Shown here one piece after another: positions 34,863 to 43,945 of a stretch of 64,000 bases of DNA. The stretch lies in contig NZ_CP013244.1 of assembly GCF_001679665.1 (NCBI RefSeq), forward strand, positions 3,046,980 to 3,110,979, written 5' to 3'. Within the stretch, counting starts at the first letter, position 1; each line of letters opens with the position of its first letter. The notes below the pieces were generated by a model. It had not been told where the DNA came from. It saw nothing but the letters and a program-made list of their open reading frames with translations, and did no database searches. Both the position numbers and the translations under genes were made by a program. The DNA is from Candidatus Viadribacter manganicus (GTDB lineage: Bacteria > Pseudomonadota > Alphaproteobacteria > Caulobacterales > Aquidulcibacteraceae).

Positions 34863-36056
34863 ATGACCCGCCTAGGCACCCCGCTTTCACCGTCCGCGCT
34901 CAAAGTCATGTTCTTGGGTGGCGGTGAGCTCGGCAAGGAGGTCGTCATCGAACTCCAGCGTCTGGGCGTTGAGAGCATCGTGGTGGATCGCTATCCCAAT
35001 GCGCCTGCGCAGCAAGTGGCGCACCGCGCCCATGTCATCGACATGACCGACGCGAAGGCCCTACGCACGCTTGTCGAACAAGAACGTCCCCATCTCATCG
35101 TGCCCGAGATCGAAGCCATCGCGACCGACGAACTCGTCCGTATCGAAGCCGATAAGCTCGCCACTGTGATCCCCACTGCAAAAGCCGCGCACATAACTAT
35201 GAACCGCGAACGCATCCGCGTGCTGGCCGCCGAAGAGCTGAAGTTGCCGACGTCGCCTTACGCCTTCGCGTCATCACTCGAAGAGATGCAGGCTGCCGTC
35301 GATAAGATCGGCTATCCGAATTTCGTGAAGCCGACGATGTCGTCCTCCGGCAAAGGTCAAAGCCGCCTCAAGTCGCAGGCCGACGTCGCCCCAGCCTGGG
35401 ACTATGCGCTGAGCGGCGGTCGCGTGAAGCAACCTCGCGTTATCGTCGAAGGCCAGGTGCTGTTCGATTTCGAGATCACGCTGCTTACAGTCCGCGCCGC
35501 AAGCGGCACGCACTTCTGCGAGCCGATAGGGCACGTTCAGGTCGATGGTGATTATGTCGAGAGCTGGCAGCCGCAAGCGATGAGCGCAAAGGCGCTCGAG
35601 CGCGCGCAGGACATCGCCGGGAAGGTCACCGCTGCGCTCGGCGGCTATGGCGTCTTCGGCGTTGAACTGTTCGTCAAAGGCGACGATGTGTGGTTCTCCG
35701 AAGTCAGCCCGCGCCCACATGATACCGGCCTGGTGACGCTCGTATCTCAAGTGCAGAGCGAATTTGCGCTGCACGCCCGCGCCATTCTCGGCTTCCCAGT
35801 CGACACCTCACTTCGTGCACCGGGCGCCAGCGCCGTCGTTTATGGCGGCATGGAAGCCCAAGGCATCGCATTCGAGGGCGTCGCCGAAGCGCTCGCCGTG
35901 CCCGAAACCGAACTTCGTCTCTTCGGCAAGCCCGAAAGCTTCAAGAAGCGCCGCATGGGCGTGGCTGCCTCGCGCGGGGCGAGCACTGATGAGGCGCGCA
36001 GCCGCGCAAAGCAGGCGGCCGCAAGCGTCAAACCCGTCAGCGCAGATAAAAAATGA
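34863..36056 (+). CDS. purT: Formate-dependent GAR transformylase
   Basis: PurT makes formyl-glycinamide ribonucleotide from GAR, formate and ATP in purine synthesis, replacing the folate-dependent PurN step. The 397-residue ATP-grasp enzyme has the N-terminal [14 protein letters not shown] loop, [29 protein letters not shown] as the ATP-binding loop, FFGVEL-like [10 protein letters not shown], and [10 protein letters not shown]. Length matches E. coli PurT (392). The chosen ATG is 20 residues before the glycine loop. Confidence 0.95.
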   Translation: MTRLGTPLSPSALKVMFLGGGELGKEVVIELQRLGVESIVVDRYPNAPAQQVAHRAHVIDMTDAKALRTLVEQERPHLIVPEIEAIATDELVRIEADKLATVIPTAKAAHITMNRERIRVLAAEELKLPTSPYAFASSLEEMQAAVDKIGYPNFVKPTMSSSGKGQSRLKSQADVAPAWDYALSGGRVKQPRVIVEGQVLFDFEITLLTVRAASGTHFCEPIGHVQVDGDYVESWQPQAMSAKALERAQDIAGKVTAALGGYGVFGVELFVKGDDVWFSEVSPRPHDTGLVTLVSQVQSEFALHARAILGFPVDTSLRAPGASAVVYGGMEAQGIAFEGVAEALAVPETELRLFGKPESFKKRRMGVAASRGASTDEARSRAKQAAASVKPVSADKK

Positions 36057-36082
36057 GCGCGGCGTCACTCAAGACGACGCGC
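36057..36082 (-). terminator. Hairpin terminator between purT and the barrel gene
   Basis: GCGCGGCGTC pairs with GACGACGCGC (one mismatch) around a 6-nt loop. On the minus strand a TTTTTT-containing stretch follows 4 nt later, which suits termination of the barrel gene; on the plus strand only TTT follows. Confidence 0.6.
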
Positions 36083-36091
36083 TTTAGATGA

Positions 36092-36739
36092 TCAGAACGG
36101 ATGCCAGTTGAAGCTGACGCGTACGCTCGTCGTGTCCGGCGTCAGGCCTTCGTCGTAGCCTTCAAGCGGGAATGAGAAGCGTGTTTGTTCCATCTCGTCC
36201 GCGCGCACTTCCGCCGCGATGCTGATCCGTTCGCTGAGCGCCAATTCGGCGCCGATGCCGTACGTCCAGCCTTCGATGCTCTCATTGTCGCTTTGCAGCG
36301 GCGCTGTCGCGTCGACATCCATCGAGACGTAGCCCGCGGCGCCATAGAGCCAGAAATTTTCGCCGAACACATAGCCGGCGCGGCCTCGTAGCGACCATTC
36401 CTGGTTGATCTCGACGCCGTTTACGTCGCCGCCTGAGCCGCCATCATCGCCTTCGCGATCGCCCCAGGTCGCCTGCAATTCGCCGCCGAACGCCCAATGG
36501 CCGGCCTGAAAATTGTAGCCGCCTTGCACGCCATAGAGCCAACCATCGAGATCTGCCGACGCTTGCGTCGAACTAAATGGTCCGCCAACGGCGCCATAAG
36601 GCTGATCGACATCGCCGAACGTGTAGCCGGTGTGTGCGCCGACATAGAGCCCGTTGAAGGCGTCGGCCTTCGCTTCAGTGGCGCCAGCCGCCGCCATCGC
36701 CGCGATTGCAGCGGCGAGAAATGAAATGCGTTTCGACAT
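36092..36739 (-). CDS. Outer-membrane beta-barrel protein
   Basis: The 215-residue product has a signal peptide (cleavage near AKADA, residue 26), then FNGLYVGAHTGYTFG and alternating strands. It ends in VRVSFNWHPF, with the C-terminal Phe used for insertion by the Bam machinery. It resembles OmpA/Omp25-like eight-stranded porin-type barrels of alphaproteobacteria, which have structural or adhesion roles. There is no peptidoglycan-binding domain. The terminator hairpin lies just downstream. Confidence 0.88.
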   Translation of the reverse strand: MSKRISFLAAAIAAMAAAGATEAKADAFNGLYVGAHTGYTFGDVDQPYGAVGGPFSSTQASADLDGWLYGVQGGYNFQAGHWAFGGELQATWGDREGDDGGSGGDVNGVEINQEWSLRGRAGYVFGENFWLYGAAGYVSMDVDATAPLQSDNESIEGWTYGIGAELALSERISIAAEVRADEMEQTRFSFPLEGYDEGLTPDTTSVRVSFNWHPF

Positions 36740-36876
36740 GCATCTTCCCCGTCTATTCCCTATCCCCGCCCGGTGCGACGGTAGGAGCCTCCTTACCTGT
36801 CCGCAACGCCGGCGAATTTGCCCGTTTCGCTAAGCCATTCGCCGCCAACGATTTTGTTTTTTCTGCATAGCTCGCC

Positions 36877-37259
36877 TTGATCCAGTGCGTCGCTCACGCA
36901 ACACTCGCCCATGCCAAAGCCGATGACTCGGAAGTCCGCGCCTCCTTCGCCGTGACCGTCAACATGACGGCGCGCGAGATCACCGATTGGCACAAGACCG
37001 AAGCCCCCCCTTTGTCGGCCAAGATTTCGGCGATGGCGTTTCCGTTGGCGTCAAGGCCGGCCAACGCACCGTCGCGCTTTTGAAATCCAAGCGCGTTCCG
37101 ATGCCCGAGGACATCAAGCATATGCGCCGCATCATCAGCTTCATTCCCCGCCTCTCGATGCAAGCACCACGTAAAAATCGCGAAACCTCGCGCTGGCGCT
37201 ACGCCCTCATGAACTGGGGCCACGACCCGCTCAGCCTCACGGACGCCGATAGCCCCTAG
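36877..37259 (+). pseudogene. DUF3140 protein gene, frameshifted in a C7 tract
   Basis: The first frame reads VTVNMTAREITDWHKTEAPP, the next reads FVGQDFGDGVSVGVKAGQR and ends SRWRYALMNWGHDPL. Together they form a complete DUF3140 protein. The break falls exactly in a run of seven C (37004-37010); eight C would restore GAA GCC CCC CCC TTT. The family has no known function; the VNMT and NWGHDP motifs are diagnostic. The start is unclear (TTG 36877 or the GTG before NMT). It may be a true deletion, slippage or a sequencing error. Confidence 0.75.
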
Positions 37260-37359
37260 CGTTAGCAACCTCACACCCATTCCTATAGGTCACGGGCTTG
37301 CCGCTTCGCGCCAATCCGGGAATGAGTGTAACTTGCGCGAAAAGGGGAGTGACGCTGCG

Positions 37360-38325
37360 ATGCCTACCGAACAGAAGCCCATGAATTCCGGCTACGGCAT
37401 CCGCACCGATGCGCGCGATGCTATCGGCGGACGCGATCTCACCGGCAAAGTCGCCATCGTCACCGGCGGCTATTCCGGCCTCGGTCTTGAAACCACTAAG
37501 GCGCTCGCCGGGGCCGGCGCTATTGTCGTCGTGCCCGCGCGTACACCGGAGAAGGCGCAAGCCGCGCTCGCCGGTATCGCCAATGTTGAACAGGCAGCGC
37601 TCGATCTTGCCGATCCGGCCAGCATCGATGCCTTCGCGAGCGGCTTTTTATCGCGCACCAAGAAGCTCGACATCCTGATCAACAACGCCGCCATCATGGC
37701 CTCGCCATTGATGCGCGATGCGCGGGGCTATGAGGCGCAGTTTGCAACCAACCATCTAGGGCACTTTCAGCTGACCGCGCGCCTCTGGCCCGCGCTTAAA
37801 GCCGCGAACGGGGCGCGGGTCGTGTCGTTGAGTTCAATCGGCCATCGCATCTGCCCGCCCGATCTCGAAGATCCGAATTTCGAGCACACCGAATACAACA
37901 AGTGGATGTCCTATGGCCGCGCCAAGTCGGCGAACGCGCTCTTCGCCATCGGCCTCGACAAACGCGGCGCGCCGCACAATGTCCGCGCCTTCGCGGTTCA
38001 TCCTGGCGGCATCATGACCGACCTCCAGCGCTATATGCCGGAAGAAGAAAAGCGCGCGATGGGCTGGATCGATGAACACGGCAACGTCAACGATCGGTTC
38101 AAGACGCCAAGCCAAGGCGCGGCAACGAGCGTTTGGTGCGCCACCAATGCGCAGCTTGAAGGCAAGGGCGGCGTTTATTGCGAAGATTGCGACATCGCCA
38201 AGCAAGTCCCGTCGGACCACAAGGAGTTTGACGGCGTGCGCCCCTGGGCCATCGATCCGGTTCTCGCCGATAAGCTTTGGACCCTCAGCGAACGCATGAC
38301 CGGTGTAAAATTCGAAGCGGCTTAG
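37360..38325 (+). CDS. Short-chain dehydrogenase/reductase
   Basis: The 321-residue SDR has the cofactor motif VTGGYSGLGLETTKALA, NNAAIMASP in place of NNAG, the catalytic Ser in VSLSSIGHR and the catalytic YxxxK as SYGRAKSANALF. It resembles the retinol-dehydrogenase-like/WWOX branch, which uses NADP(H) to oxidise or reduce alcohols and carbonyls. Start 37360 follows a GGGGAG site; 37333 and 37381 are alternatives. The substrate is unknown. Confidence 0.88.
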   Translation: MPTEQKPMNSGYGIRTDARDAIGGRDLTGKVAIVTGGYSGLGLETTKALAGAGAIVVVPARTPEKAQAALAGIANVEQAALDLADPASIDAFASGFLSRTKKLDILINNAAIMASPLMRDARGYEAQFATNHLGHFQLTARLWPALKAANGARVVSLSSIGHRICPPDLEDPNFEHTEYNKWMSYGRAKSANALFAIGLDKRGAPHNVRAFAVHPGGIMTDLQRYMPEEEKRAMGWIDEHGNVNDRFKTPSQGAATSVWCATNAQLEGKGGVYCEDCDIAKQVPSDHKEFDGVRPWAIDPVLADKLWTLSERMTGVKFEAA

Positions 38326-38397
38326 GCCGTCTGACCTACCTTGAAAATGCAGCTGTATTAGCGCCGATTAAGAACTCGCGCGCGTACCGTCTGGGCT

Positions 38398-38826
38398 ATG
38401 ATCAACTCGCTCCCGCCAGAAGTGCTTGTCCAAGTTTTGGATGCGCTCCCTGTGCGCATCTTCTGGAAGGATCGCGAGTCGCGCTTTCTCGGCTGCAACC
38501 AGCGTTTCTGTGATGATGCGGGCGTCGCAGACCCCAGGCAGTTCATCGGTAAGTCCGATTTCTTCTTCTATCATCCCGATCAGGCCCGCGCCTTTCGTGA
38601 CGCCGATGCTGAAGTCCTTTTCAGCGGCGTACCGAAGCTGGGGATCGAAGAGAAGCTGACGCGCGCTGACGGCACAATCGTCTGGCTCGAGACCAACAAG
38701 CTGCCGCTCAAGGATGAAGCTGGAAACGTCATCGGCGTCCTCGGTATGTATCACGAGATCACAGAGCGCAAATTGGCGGAGGAGGAGCGTTGCCGCGTCT
38801 GCCTCCGAGGCGCCGCCGCCGCTTAA
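38398..38826 (+). CDS. Single PAS domain protein
   Basis: The 142-residue protein is almost only one PAS domain: ALPVRIFWKDRESRFLGCNQ, then DFFFYHPDQARAFRDAD, and the end of the fold in GVLGMYHEITERKLAEE. A short Cys/Arg/Ala tail follows where a kinase or cyclase would normally begin. No output domain is present in any frame downstream. It may be a stand-alone sensor or a truncated kinase. The SDR upstream ends 72 nt before. Confidence 0.78.
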   Translation: MINSLPPEVLVQVLDALPVRIFWKDRESRFLGCNQRFCDDAGVADPRQFIGKSDFFFYHPDQARAFRDADAEVLFSGVPKLGIEEKLTRADGTIVWLETNKLPLKDEAGNVIGVLGMYHEITERKLAEEERCRVCLRGAAAA

Positions 38827-38870
38827 TTCTACCAGCGACGGATCGCGCCGGCTCGTGCGTTTATAACGCT

Positions 38871-39875
38871 ATGAGCATGAACCGCCGCACTTTCCTTGCC
38901 GCCAGCGCCGCTGCGACCTTTGCCGCGCCGGCCGTCGCCCAAACCCTCGATTTTCGGGACGCCGCCACATACTCGGCCGAACGGCGGGGCGTTTCGCTGT
39001 TGGTGATGCGTCGCGGCGAAGTGATCTTCGAAGATTACCCAAACCAAGGCAGCGCTGCGCGCGGTTGGGAACTGGCCAGCGGCACAAAAAGCTTCACTGG
39101 CGTCATGTGCGCCGCCGCCATACAGGACGGCTTGATTTCCTCATGGGATGAACGCGCCAGCGAGACGCTAAGCGAGTGGCGCAATGATAATCGCCGCCGC
39201 ATCACATTGCGCCATCTATTGTCGCTCACAAGCGGCATTGGCGGCGGTCCTATCGCGCGTCCGCCGACTTACGCCAATGCGATCGCCCAACTGGCTGAAG
39301 CTGCGCCCGGTGCGCAATTCGCCTATGGACCGACACCGTTCCAGATATTCGGCGAGATCATGCGCCGCAAAACCAACAGCGATCCGCTTGCCTATCTGAC
39401 GCGCCGCATCTTCGCGCCGCTCAACATTGAGCCAACCGCCTGGCGGCGCGGCGCGGATGGCATGCCGCACATGCCGTCTGGCGCAGGGCTCACCGCGCGC
39501 GATTGGGCGCGCTTTGGCTGGTTCGTGCTGCAGGGTGGGGAGGGGCGCATCGATCAGGCGGCGCTTCGCGCATGTTTCAACGGTTCGCGCGCCAATCCTG
39601 GTTACGGCTTGTCGTTTTGGCTGATCCGCGAAGGCCTCGTGCCGCCAGGGCGCCGCGCCGGCATTGAAATCGACGGGGCGCTCTCGGCGCGCTTTGGCGG
39701 CATCTCAATGGCCGCGGGCGCCGGCAATCAACGCCTCTATCTTGTGCCCTCGCTCGATCTCGTCATCGCCCGTCAAGCGACCGGGATTCTTCAAGCGCTG
39801 CGCCGCCGCAATAATGGCCCCGAATGGTCCGACGCCGAGTTCCTGCGCCGCGCGCTTGGCTCGGTTTCGCGCTGA
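38871..39875 (+). CDS. Exported serine hydrolase, class C beta-lactamase family
   Basis: The 334-residue protein has a Tat-type signal (NRRTFLAASAAATFAAPAVAQ). The beta-lactamase/transpeptidase-like fold follows: SxxK as SGTKSFTG with the nucleophile Ser, a Tyr motif at AYGPTP, and GGISMAAGAGNQRLY near the C-terminus in place of KTG. Such proteins include esterases, D-aminopeptidases and 6-aminohexanoate-dimer hydrolases; true beta-lactam hydrolysis is unlikely from these motifs alone. ATG 38871 is set by the signal peptide. Confidence 0.82.
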   Translation: MSMNRRTFLAASAAATFAAPAVAQTLDFRDAATYSAERRGVSLLVMRRGEVIFEDYPNQGSAARGWELASGTKSFTGVMCAAAIQDGLISSWDERASETLSEWRNDNRRRITLRHLLSLTSGIGGGPIARPPTYANAIAQLAEAAPGAQFAYGPTPFQIFGEIMRRKTNSDPLAYLTRRIFAPLNIEPTAWRRGADGMPHMPSGAGLTARDWARFGWFVLQGGEGRIDQAALRACFNGSRANPGYGLSFWLIREGLVPPGRRAGIEIDGALSARFGGISMAAGAGNQRLYLVPSLDLVIARQATGILQALRRRNNGPEWSDAEFLRRALGSVSR

Positions 39876-39983
39876 TCTTTCACGCTTCGTCAACCCTGTT
39901 GTGGGCAGCGGCATCAACGGTTCCGCAACGAGCTTGCTGTTAACGTCATCCAAACGCTGGAAAAGGCGTGTGTGTGGTGGGCA

Positions 39984-41603
39984 ATGTCGAGGACTGCTAA
40001 CGCAGCTGCACTGAGTGTGCGCCGCGCCTGGCTAGGCGTCGGCGCTCCTATTGCTGCACTCGTTGCAGTGATTATCGCCCTTGCGATCGGCGTATTCGCC
40101 TCGTTCGCTAACGACCAAGATCAAGCCTTCGAACGCAACAGCGCAACGCTGGTGGCCAGCAACCTCGATGGCCGCGCGCGCATGATGGGGGCGGTTGGTC
40201 TCGATTATGCCAATTGGGACGAGGCGTTTCAAAACATCAGCACGAACTGGAACCAGGAATGGATCGATAATTCGTTCTACTCCAGCGTCGCCGATGCGCT
40301 CATCTTGTTCCGCCAAAACGGCGCCGTTCGCTACACATGGGTCAGCGATGCGCACACCGCGCATGCGCAAGAATTGGCTCAGGTGATCGCGGAGGCCGGC
40401 GCGCGTGTGCCAAATCTGCGCCGTCTCGCGCGCACGCCGACGCCGCAGGACACCGTCACCAACACCTTCGCGCGTATCGGTGACACGCTGGTCGTTATTT
40501 CCGTCGTGCCGATCACGCGCGAAGATGACGCTGCGCGCATCGCCTACAATCCGCTGCGCGGCTACGATTATTTGGCCATCGCTCAAGTCATTGACGCCCC
40601 GAGCATCGCGCAAGCGGGCAGTGCGATGTCGCTTGAAGGGTTTCGATTGGTCGGCGCCGACCAGCAGGCCGGCCCAGATGTCATCGCACTTCCCGTGACC
40701 GCCGCAGACGGCGACAGGGTCGGCGATCTTGTCTGGCGCAACACCCATCCCGGCTCAGCCGCATTCCAGAACCGCATCTGGCCGGTGATTGCAGCGTTGC
40801 TCGCCATTGGCGCCTTCACGCTGCTCATCACCAGATATTTGGTCCTCCACCAAATCCGCACCATGGCCGGCGTTGAAGCCGCCATGGAAGGCGCGCGCGC
40901 CAAGTCGGAATTTCTCTCCAAGGTCGGGCAGGAGCTGCGCACGCCCCTCAACGGTATTATCGGCTATGCTGAGATCATTCACGAAGAAACGGAATCGCAA
41001 GCCGCGCGTGAGGACGCGGACCGGATCGTCTCGGCGGCCAAGCATCTCCATGTTTTGCTGAACGACATCCTCGATCAATCGCGTCTCGATTCCGGTCGCA
41101 TAAGCGTCAAACAAGAAGTGCTCCCGGTCGCGGGGATGGTGTCGGAAATTCACGGGCTAATGCGCCCCTCTGCGCGCGCCGCGGGCGTGAACTTGCTCGC
41201 CCAACCAAGCGCTGCCGCCGCTTATGTCGTCGCGGACCACGTGCGTCTGCGTCAGTGCCTTCTCAATCTTGTCGGTAACGCGATAAAGTTCGCGCCGCGC
41301 GGTACGGTTTGGATCAAAACCCATCTCGCCGAGCAGGGTGACCGCGACGCCGTCGTCTTCGAAATCAGCGACAACGGTATCGGCATCGCGCCCGCCGATC
41401 AGGACAAGCTGTTTGAGCCGTTCAGCCAAGCCAACGCGCAGATCGGTGAGATCTACGGCGGCGCCGGCCTCGGTCTTTCGATAGCGCGCGACCTCGCACG
41501 CGCGATGGGCGGCGACATCACCGTGGTCAGTGAGTTGGGCGCCGGCGCGACCTTCAGTCTGTCCGTTCCCGTCGCCAGCGCCAAGGCGTTCAACGCCGCC
41601 TAG
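39984..41603 (+). CDS. CHASE4-like sensor histidine kinase lacking the phospho-acceptor His
   Basis: The 539-residue inner-membrane protein has a first membrane helix (residues 18-42) and a periplasmic CHASE4-like domain (LDYANWDEAFQNIS). A second helix follows near 262-285, then a HisKA/HATPase module. The ATPase boxes are intact: NLVGNAIKFAP, DNGIGI, FEPFSQAN and GGAGLGLSI. The H-box reads KVGQELRTPLN: Gln316 (codon CAG at 40929-40931) stands where His is required. It could bind ATP but not autophosphorylate in the usual way. No response regulator is adjacent. ATG 39984 was preferred to GTG 39972. Confidence 0.88.
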   Translation: MSRTANAAALSVRRAWLGVGAPIAALVAVIIALAIGVFASFANDQDQAFERNSATLVASNLDGRARMMGAVGLDYANWDEAFQNISTNWNQEWIDNSFYSSVADALILFRQNGAVRYTWVSDAHTAHAQELAQVIAEAGARVPNLRRLARTPTPQDTVTNTFARIGDTLVVISVVPITREDDAARIAYNPLRGYDYLAIAQVIDAPSIAQAGSAMSLEGFRLVGADQQAGPDVIALPVTAADGDRVGDLVWRNTHPGSAAFQNRIWPVIAALLAIGAFTLLITRYLVLHQIRTMAGVEAAMEGARAKSEFLSKVGQELRTPLNGIIGYAEIIHEETESQAAREDADRIVSAAKHLHVLLNDILDQSRLDSGRISVKQEVLPVAGMVSEIHGLMRPSARAAGVNLLAQPSAAAAYVVADHVRLRQCLLNLVGNAIKFAPRGTVWIKTHLAEQGDRDAVVFEISDNGIGIAPADQDKLFEPFSQANAQIGEIYGGAGLGLSIARDLARAMGGDITVVSELGAGATFSLSVPVASAKAFNAA

Positions 41604-42542
41604 TTAGGCTAGACGAATTTCTCGCAAACGTTCGAGCAAGAAGTCCTGCGCCGTGATCGGCGTTGGATAGCGGTCCGGCGTCTCTCGGCTCACGCAGTTC
41701 GGCAGCGTTTTGATCAGATAGTCAGGCGCAAAGTGCAGGAAGAACGGAATAGAATAGCGCGGCAGGTGCGCGCGCTCCGGCGCCGGGTTCACAACCCGGT
41801 GCGTGGTGGAACGCAAGCGATGGTTCGTCAGCCGCTGCAGCATGTCGCCGACATTGACCACCAACGCGCCCTCTGGCGGGTTCACATCCAGCCATTCGCC
41901 TTCAGCCGTCAGTAGCTGCAGTCCCGCTTCCTCAGCGCCGAGCAAGAGCGTGATGACGTTGATGTCCTCGTGCGCCTCGGCGCGTACGCCTTCAGGCTTT
42001 GGCGGCGTTGGCGGATAGTGCAACAAGCGCAGAACCGAGTTTCCGTCGCGCACCGGTTCGCGGAAGAAGTCGCGCGGGAGTTCCAAAAAAACCGCGATCG
42101 ATTCCAGAAGCTCCAGTCCCAATGCATCAAGCGCGGCGTAGAGCCCGTACACATCCTCGCGGAACGTCGCGATCTCTTCCGGCCAAACGTTTGTCGGCAT
42201 GAAGGCGCGGTAGCGATGCGCTTCGCCAAGTTCGCGCCCAACGTGCCAGAATTCTTTAAGGTCAACTTTGTCAGCGCCTTTCGCTGCCTCGACGCCGAAC
42301 GGTATGTAGCCGCGCTGCCCTGCGCCGCCGGCGATGTGGTGGCGCCGTTTCGTTTCTTCCGGCAGCGCGAAGAAATCCTTGGTCGCGCGCACCGCCCGTT
42401 CGATGACGCCAGGATCGAGCCCATGATCGCGTACGATCGCAAAGCCGAAGCGCGCATAGCTGTCGCCCATCGCACGCGCGAAGCCTTCGCGATCACTGCG
42501 CCGGTCGCGCATCGAAAGTGCGGGGAGGGCCTTTAGCACCAT
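41604..42542 (-). CDS. 2-oxoglutarate/Fe(II) dioxygenase, isopenicillin N synthase family
   Basis: The 312-residue cytosolic enzyme has the N-terminal DIOX_N region (YARFGFAIVRDHG) and the iron ligands His and Asp in AHEDINVITLL plus His in STTHRVVNP. The 2-oxoglutarate-binding RxS appears as RYSIPFF. The family hydroxylates, desaturates or closes rings in small molecules, and includes ethylene-forming and IPNS-like enzymes. The substrate cannot be assigned. Its stop abuts that of the kinase gene, with no space between. Confidence 0.9.
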   Translation of the reverse strand: MVLKALPALSMRDRRSDREGFARAMGDSYARFGFAIVRDHGLDPGVIERAVRATKDFFALPEETKRRHHIAGGAGQRGYIPFGVEAAKGADKVDLKEFWHVGRELGEAHRYRAFMPTNVWPEEIATFREDVYGLYAALDALGLELLESIAVFLELPRDFFREPVRDGNSVLRLLHYPPTPPKPEGVRAEAHEDINVITLLLGAEEAGLQLLTAEGEWLDVNPPEGALVVNVGDMLQRLTNHRLRSTTHRVVNPAPERAHLPRYSIPFFLHFAPDYLIKTLPNCVSRETPDRYPTPITAQDFLLERLREIRLA

Positions 42543-42639
42543 ACGCTCAAACTGCGCCGCTTCGCGGCCGCGCTCAATGTCTTAACGCGGCGTTTACGAT
42601 TCGGGGCCGAGCGTCCGCTTCCAATCTGGGAGACGATCC

Positions 42640-43074
42640 ATGTTCTTTTTCGGACCGCATTCTTGGCGCGGTGAAAGCGGCCGCCGCTATCGTTTCAAGT
42701 GCGTTCTGACCAAGAACGGCCTGCCGCCCGAGGGCGTCGGCGGGATTTATGTTTTCGTGCGCCGCCGCTGGGGCTTTCTGATGGAGCCGCTCTATGTCGG
42801 CAAAGCCGCAGACCTCCGCTCGCGCCTGCTTGGGCACGAAAAATGGGGCCGTGCCTATTGGTATTACGGCGCCACGGAACGCTACGTGCTTGGCCCGATC
42901 CGCGACGAAGTGGACCGGCGCCGTATCGAGGAAGACCTCATTCGCGGCCTCAAACCCCGCATGAACGACATGGAAATCCCCCAGGCAGCCGGCTTAAAGC
43001 CCAAGCGCAAAGCTGCGGCGAACCATGCGTTTAGCCTCTCGGCGCTGCTTGGCGGGCGCCCACAACGGGCGTGA
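42640..43074 (+). CDS. GIY-YIG-like domain protein
   Basis: The 144-residue protein has GGIYVFVRR and PLYVGKAADLRSRL, the paired beta motifs of the GIY-YIG nuclease fold (YVG in place of YIG). A candidate catalytic Arg (LRSRL) follows, then a downstream Glu (IEEDLIRGLKPRMND). No DNA-binding domain is attached. The basic C-terminal tail (KPKRKAAANH) may bind nucleic acid. Nuclease activity is inferred from the fold. Confidence 0.75.
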   Translation: MFFFGPHSWRGESGRRYRFKCVLTKNGLPPEGVGGIYVFVRRRWGFLMEPLYVGKAADLRSRLLGHEKWGRAYWYYGATERYVLGPIRDEVDRRRIEEDLIRGLKPRMNDMEIPQAAGLKPKRKAAANHAFSLSALLGGRPQRA

Positions 43075-43115
43075 TTGCTTGACCCGTGAGGCCCGCCGCG
43101 CGACAGGGCGGGCCG

Positions 43116-43886
43116 ATGAGCCAAGACGCCGCCCAACAAGAGCCGCCAATTGAGGACCCCAGCGAAGCTGGAGGCCTTCGCGACTTCGTGAGCAGTATGG
43201 ACGCCCGGGCCTGGCGCGCCGTTATTCTGTCCGTGCTGAGCGTCGTCCTGGTGCTTGTCCTGCTTGTCGCCGGGCGCTTTCTGTTCGGCGATCAAATCGA
43301 ACGCTTCATCGATGAAACGCTCGGGCAGGCCAATCGCGGCCACTGGGGCCTTCTCGCCACCGTCCTTGTGTTCACGCTGACCGCCTATGTCGGGGCGCCG
43401 CAAGTTGCGCTGATCGCTGCCTGTGTCGTCGCTTTCGGCGCGGAGGTCGGCTTCTGGTACGCGTGGATCGCGACCGTTATCTCCGGTGTTGCGACTTACT
43501 TCACCGGTCGCCTCACAAGCGCTCAAACCCAGAAGCGCTTCGGAGGCGCCACTGGCGGACGGTTCACGCGGTTCATGGGTAAAAACACATTGCTCGCAAG
43601 CTTTGTCGTGCGCTTTATCCCGACAGGCCCGTTCATCGTCGCCAACATGGCGTTCGGCGCTATGCGTGCAAATTTTTGGGCCTACATCGTCGGCCTCGCC
43701 GTCGGTGTGCTGCCCAAGACCATGATGGTCGCGTTCTTCGGCAACAGCGTTTTGAACGCCTTCCAGGGCGAGTTCCTAGCTGCTGCTGTGATGGCGGCAC
43801 TTGCCATCGTGGTGGCCATTGCAATTGCCTTGATCGTGCGCAGGTTCGCGCGCCGCGACGCTAAAGAGGACAAAAGCGATGAGTAA
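43116..43886 (+). CDS. TVP38/TMEM64 family membrane protein
   Basis: The 256-residue protein has five to six membrane segments and the VTT/SNARE-associated-domain pattern: APQVALIAACVVAFGAEVGFWYAW, then RFTRFMGKNTLLASFVVRFIPTGPF and NMAFGAMRANFWAYIVGLAVGVLPKTMMV. Members of this and the DedA family act as lipid scramblases or transporters. The role here is inferred. ATG 43116 was preferred to GTG 43086. A charged C-terminal tail faces the cytosol. Confidence 0.85.
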   Translation: MSQDAAQQEPPIEDPSEAGGLRDFVSSMDARAWRAVILSVLSVVLVLVLLVAGRFLFGDQIERFIDETLGQANRGHWGLLATVLVFTLTAYVGAPQVALIAACVVAFGAEVGFWYAWIATVISGVATYFTGRLTSAQTQKRFGGATGGRFTRFMGKNTLLASFVVRFIPTGPFIVANMAFGAMRANFWAYIVGLAVGVLPKTMMVAFFGNSVLNAFQGEFLAAAVMAALAIVVAIAIALIVRRFARRDAKEDKSDE

Positions 43887-43945
43887 CGTTGCGGCGCCAT
43901 AATATGACAGGCGACGCGCCGAATATTCAGCGCTAGCGTTTGGTT

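Noticed and set aside
36877..37259. Programmed frameshift in the DUF3140 gene
   Set aside because: A C7 run alone lacks the stimulatory structure or internal Shine-Dalgarno expected; mutation or error is simpler.
38871..39875. Beta-lactam resistance gene
   Set aside because: The SxxK motif is shared by many esterases and peptidases; the YxN and KTG motifs are not typical of true class C beta-lactamases.
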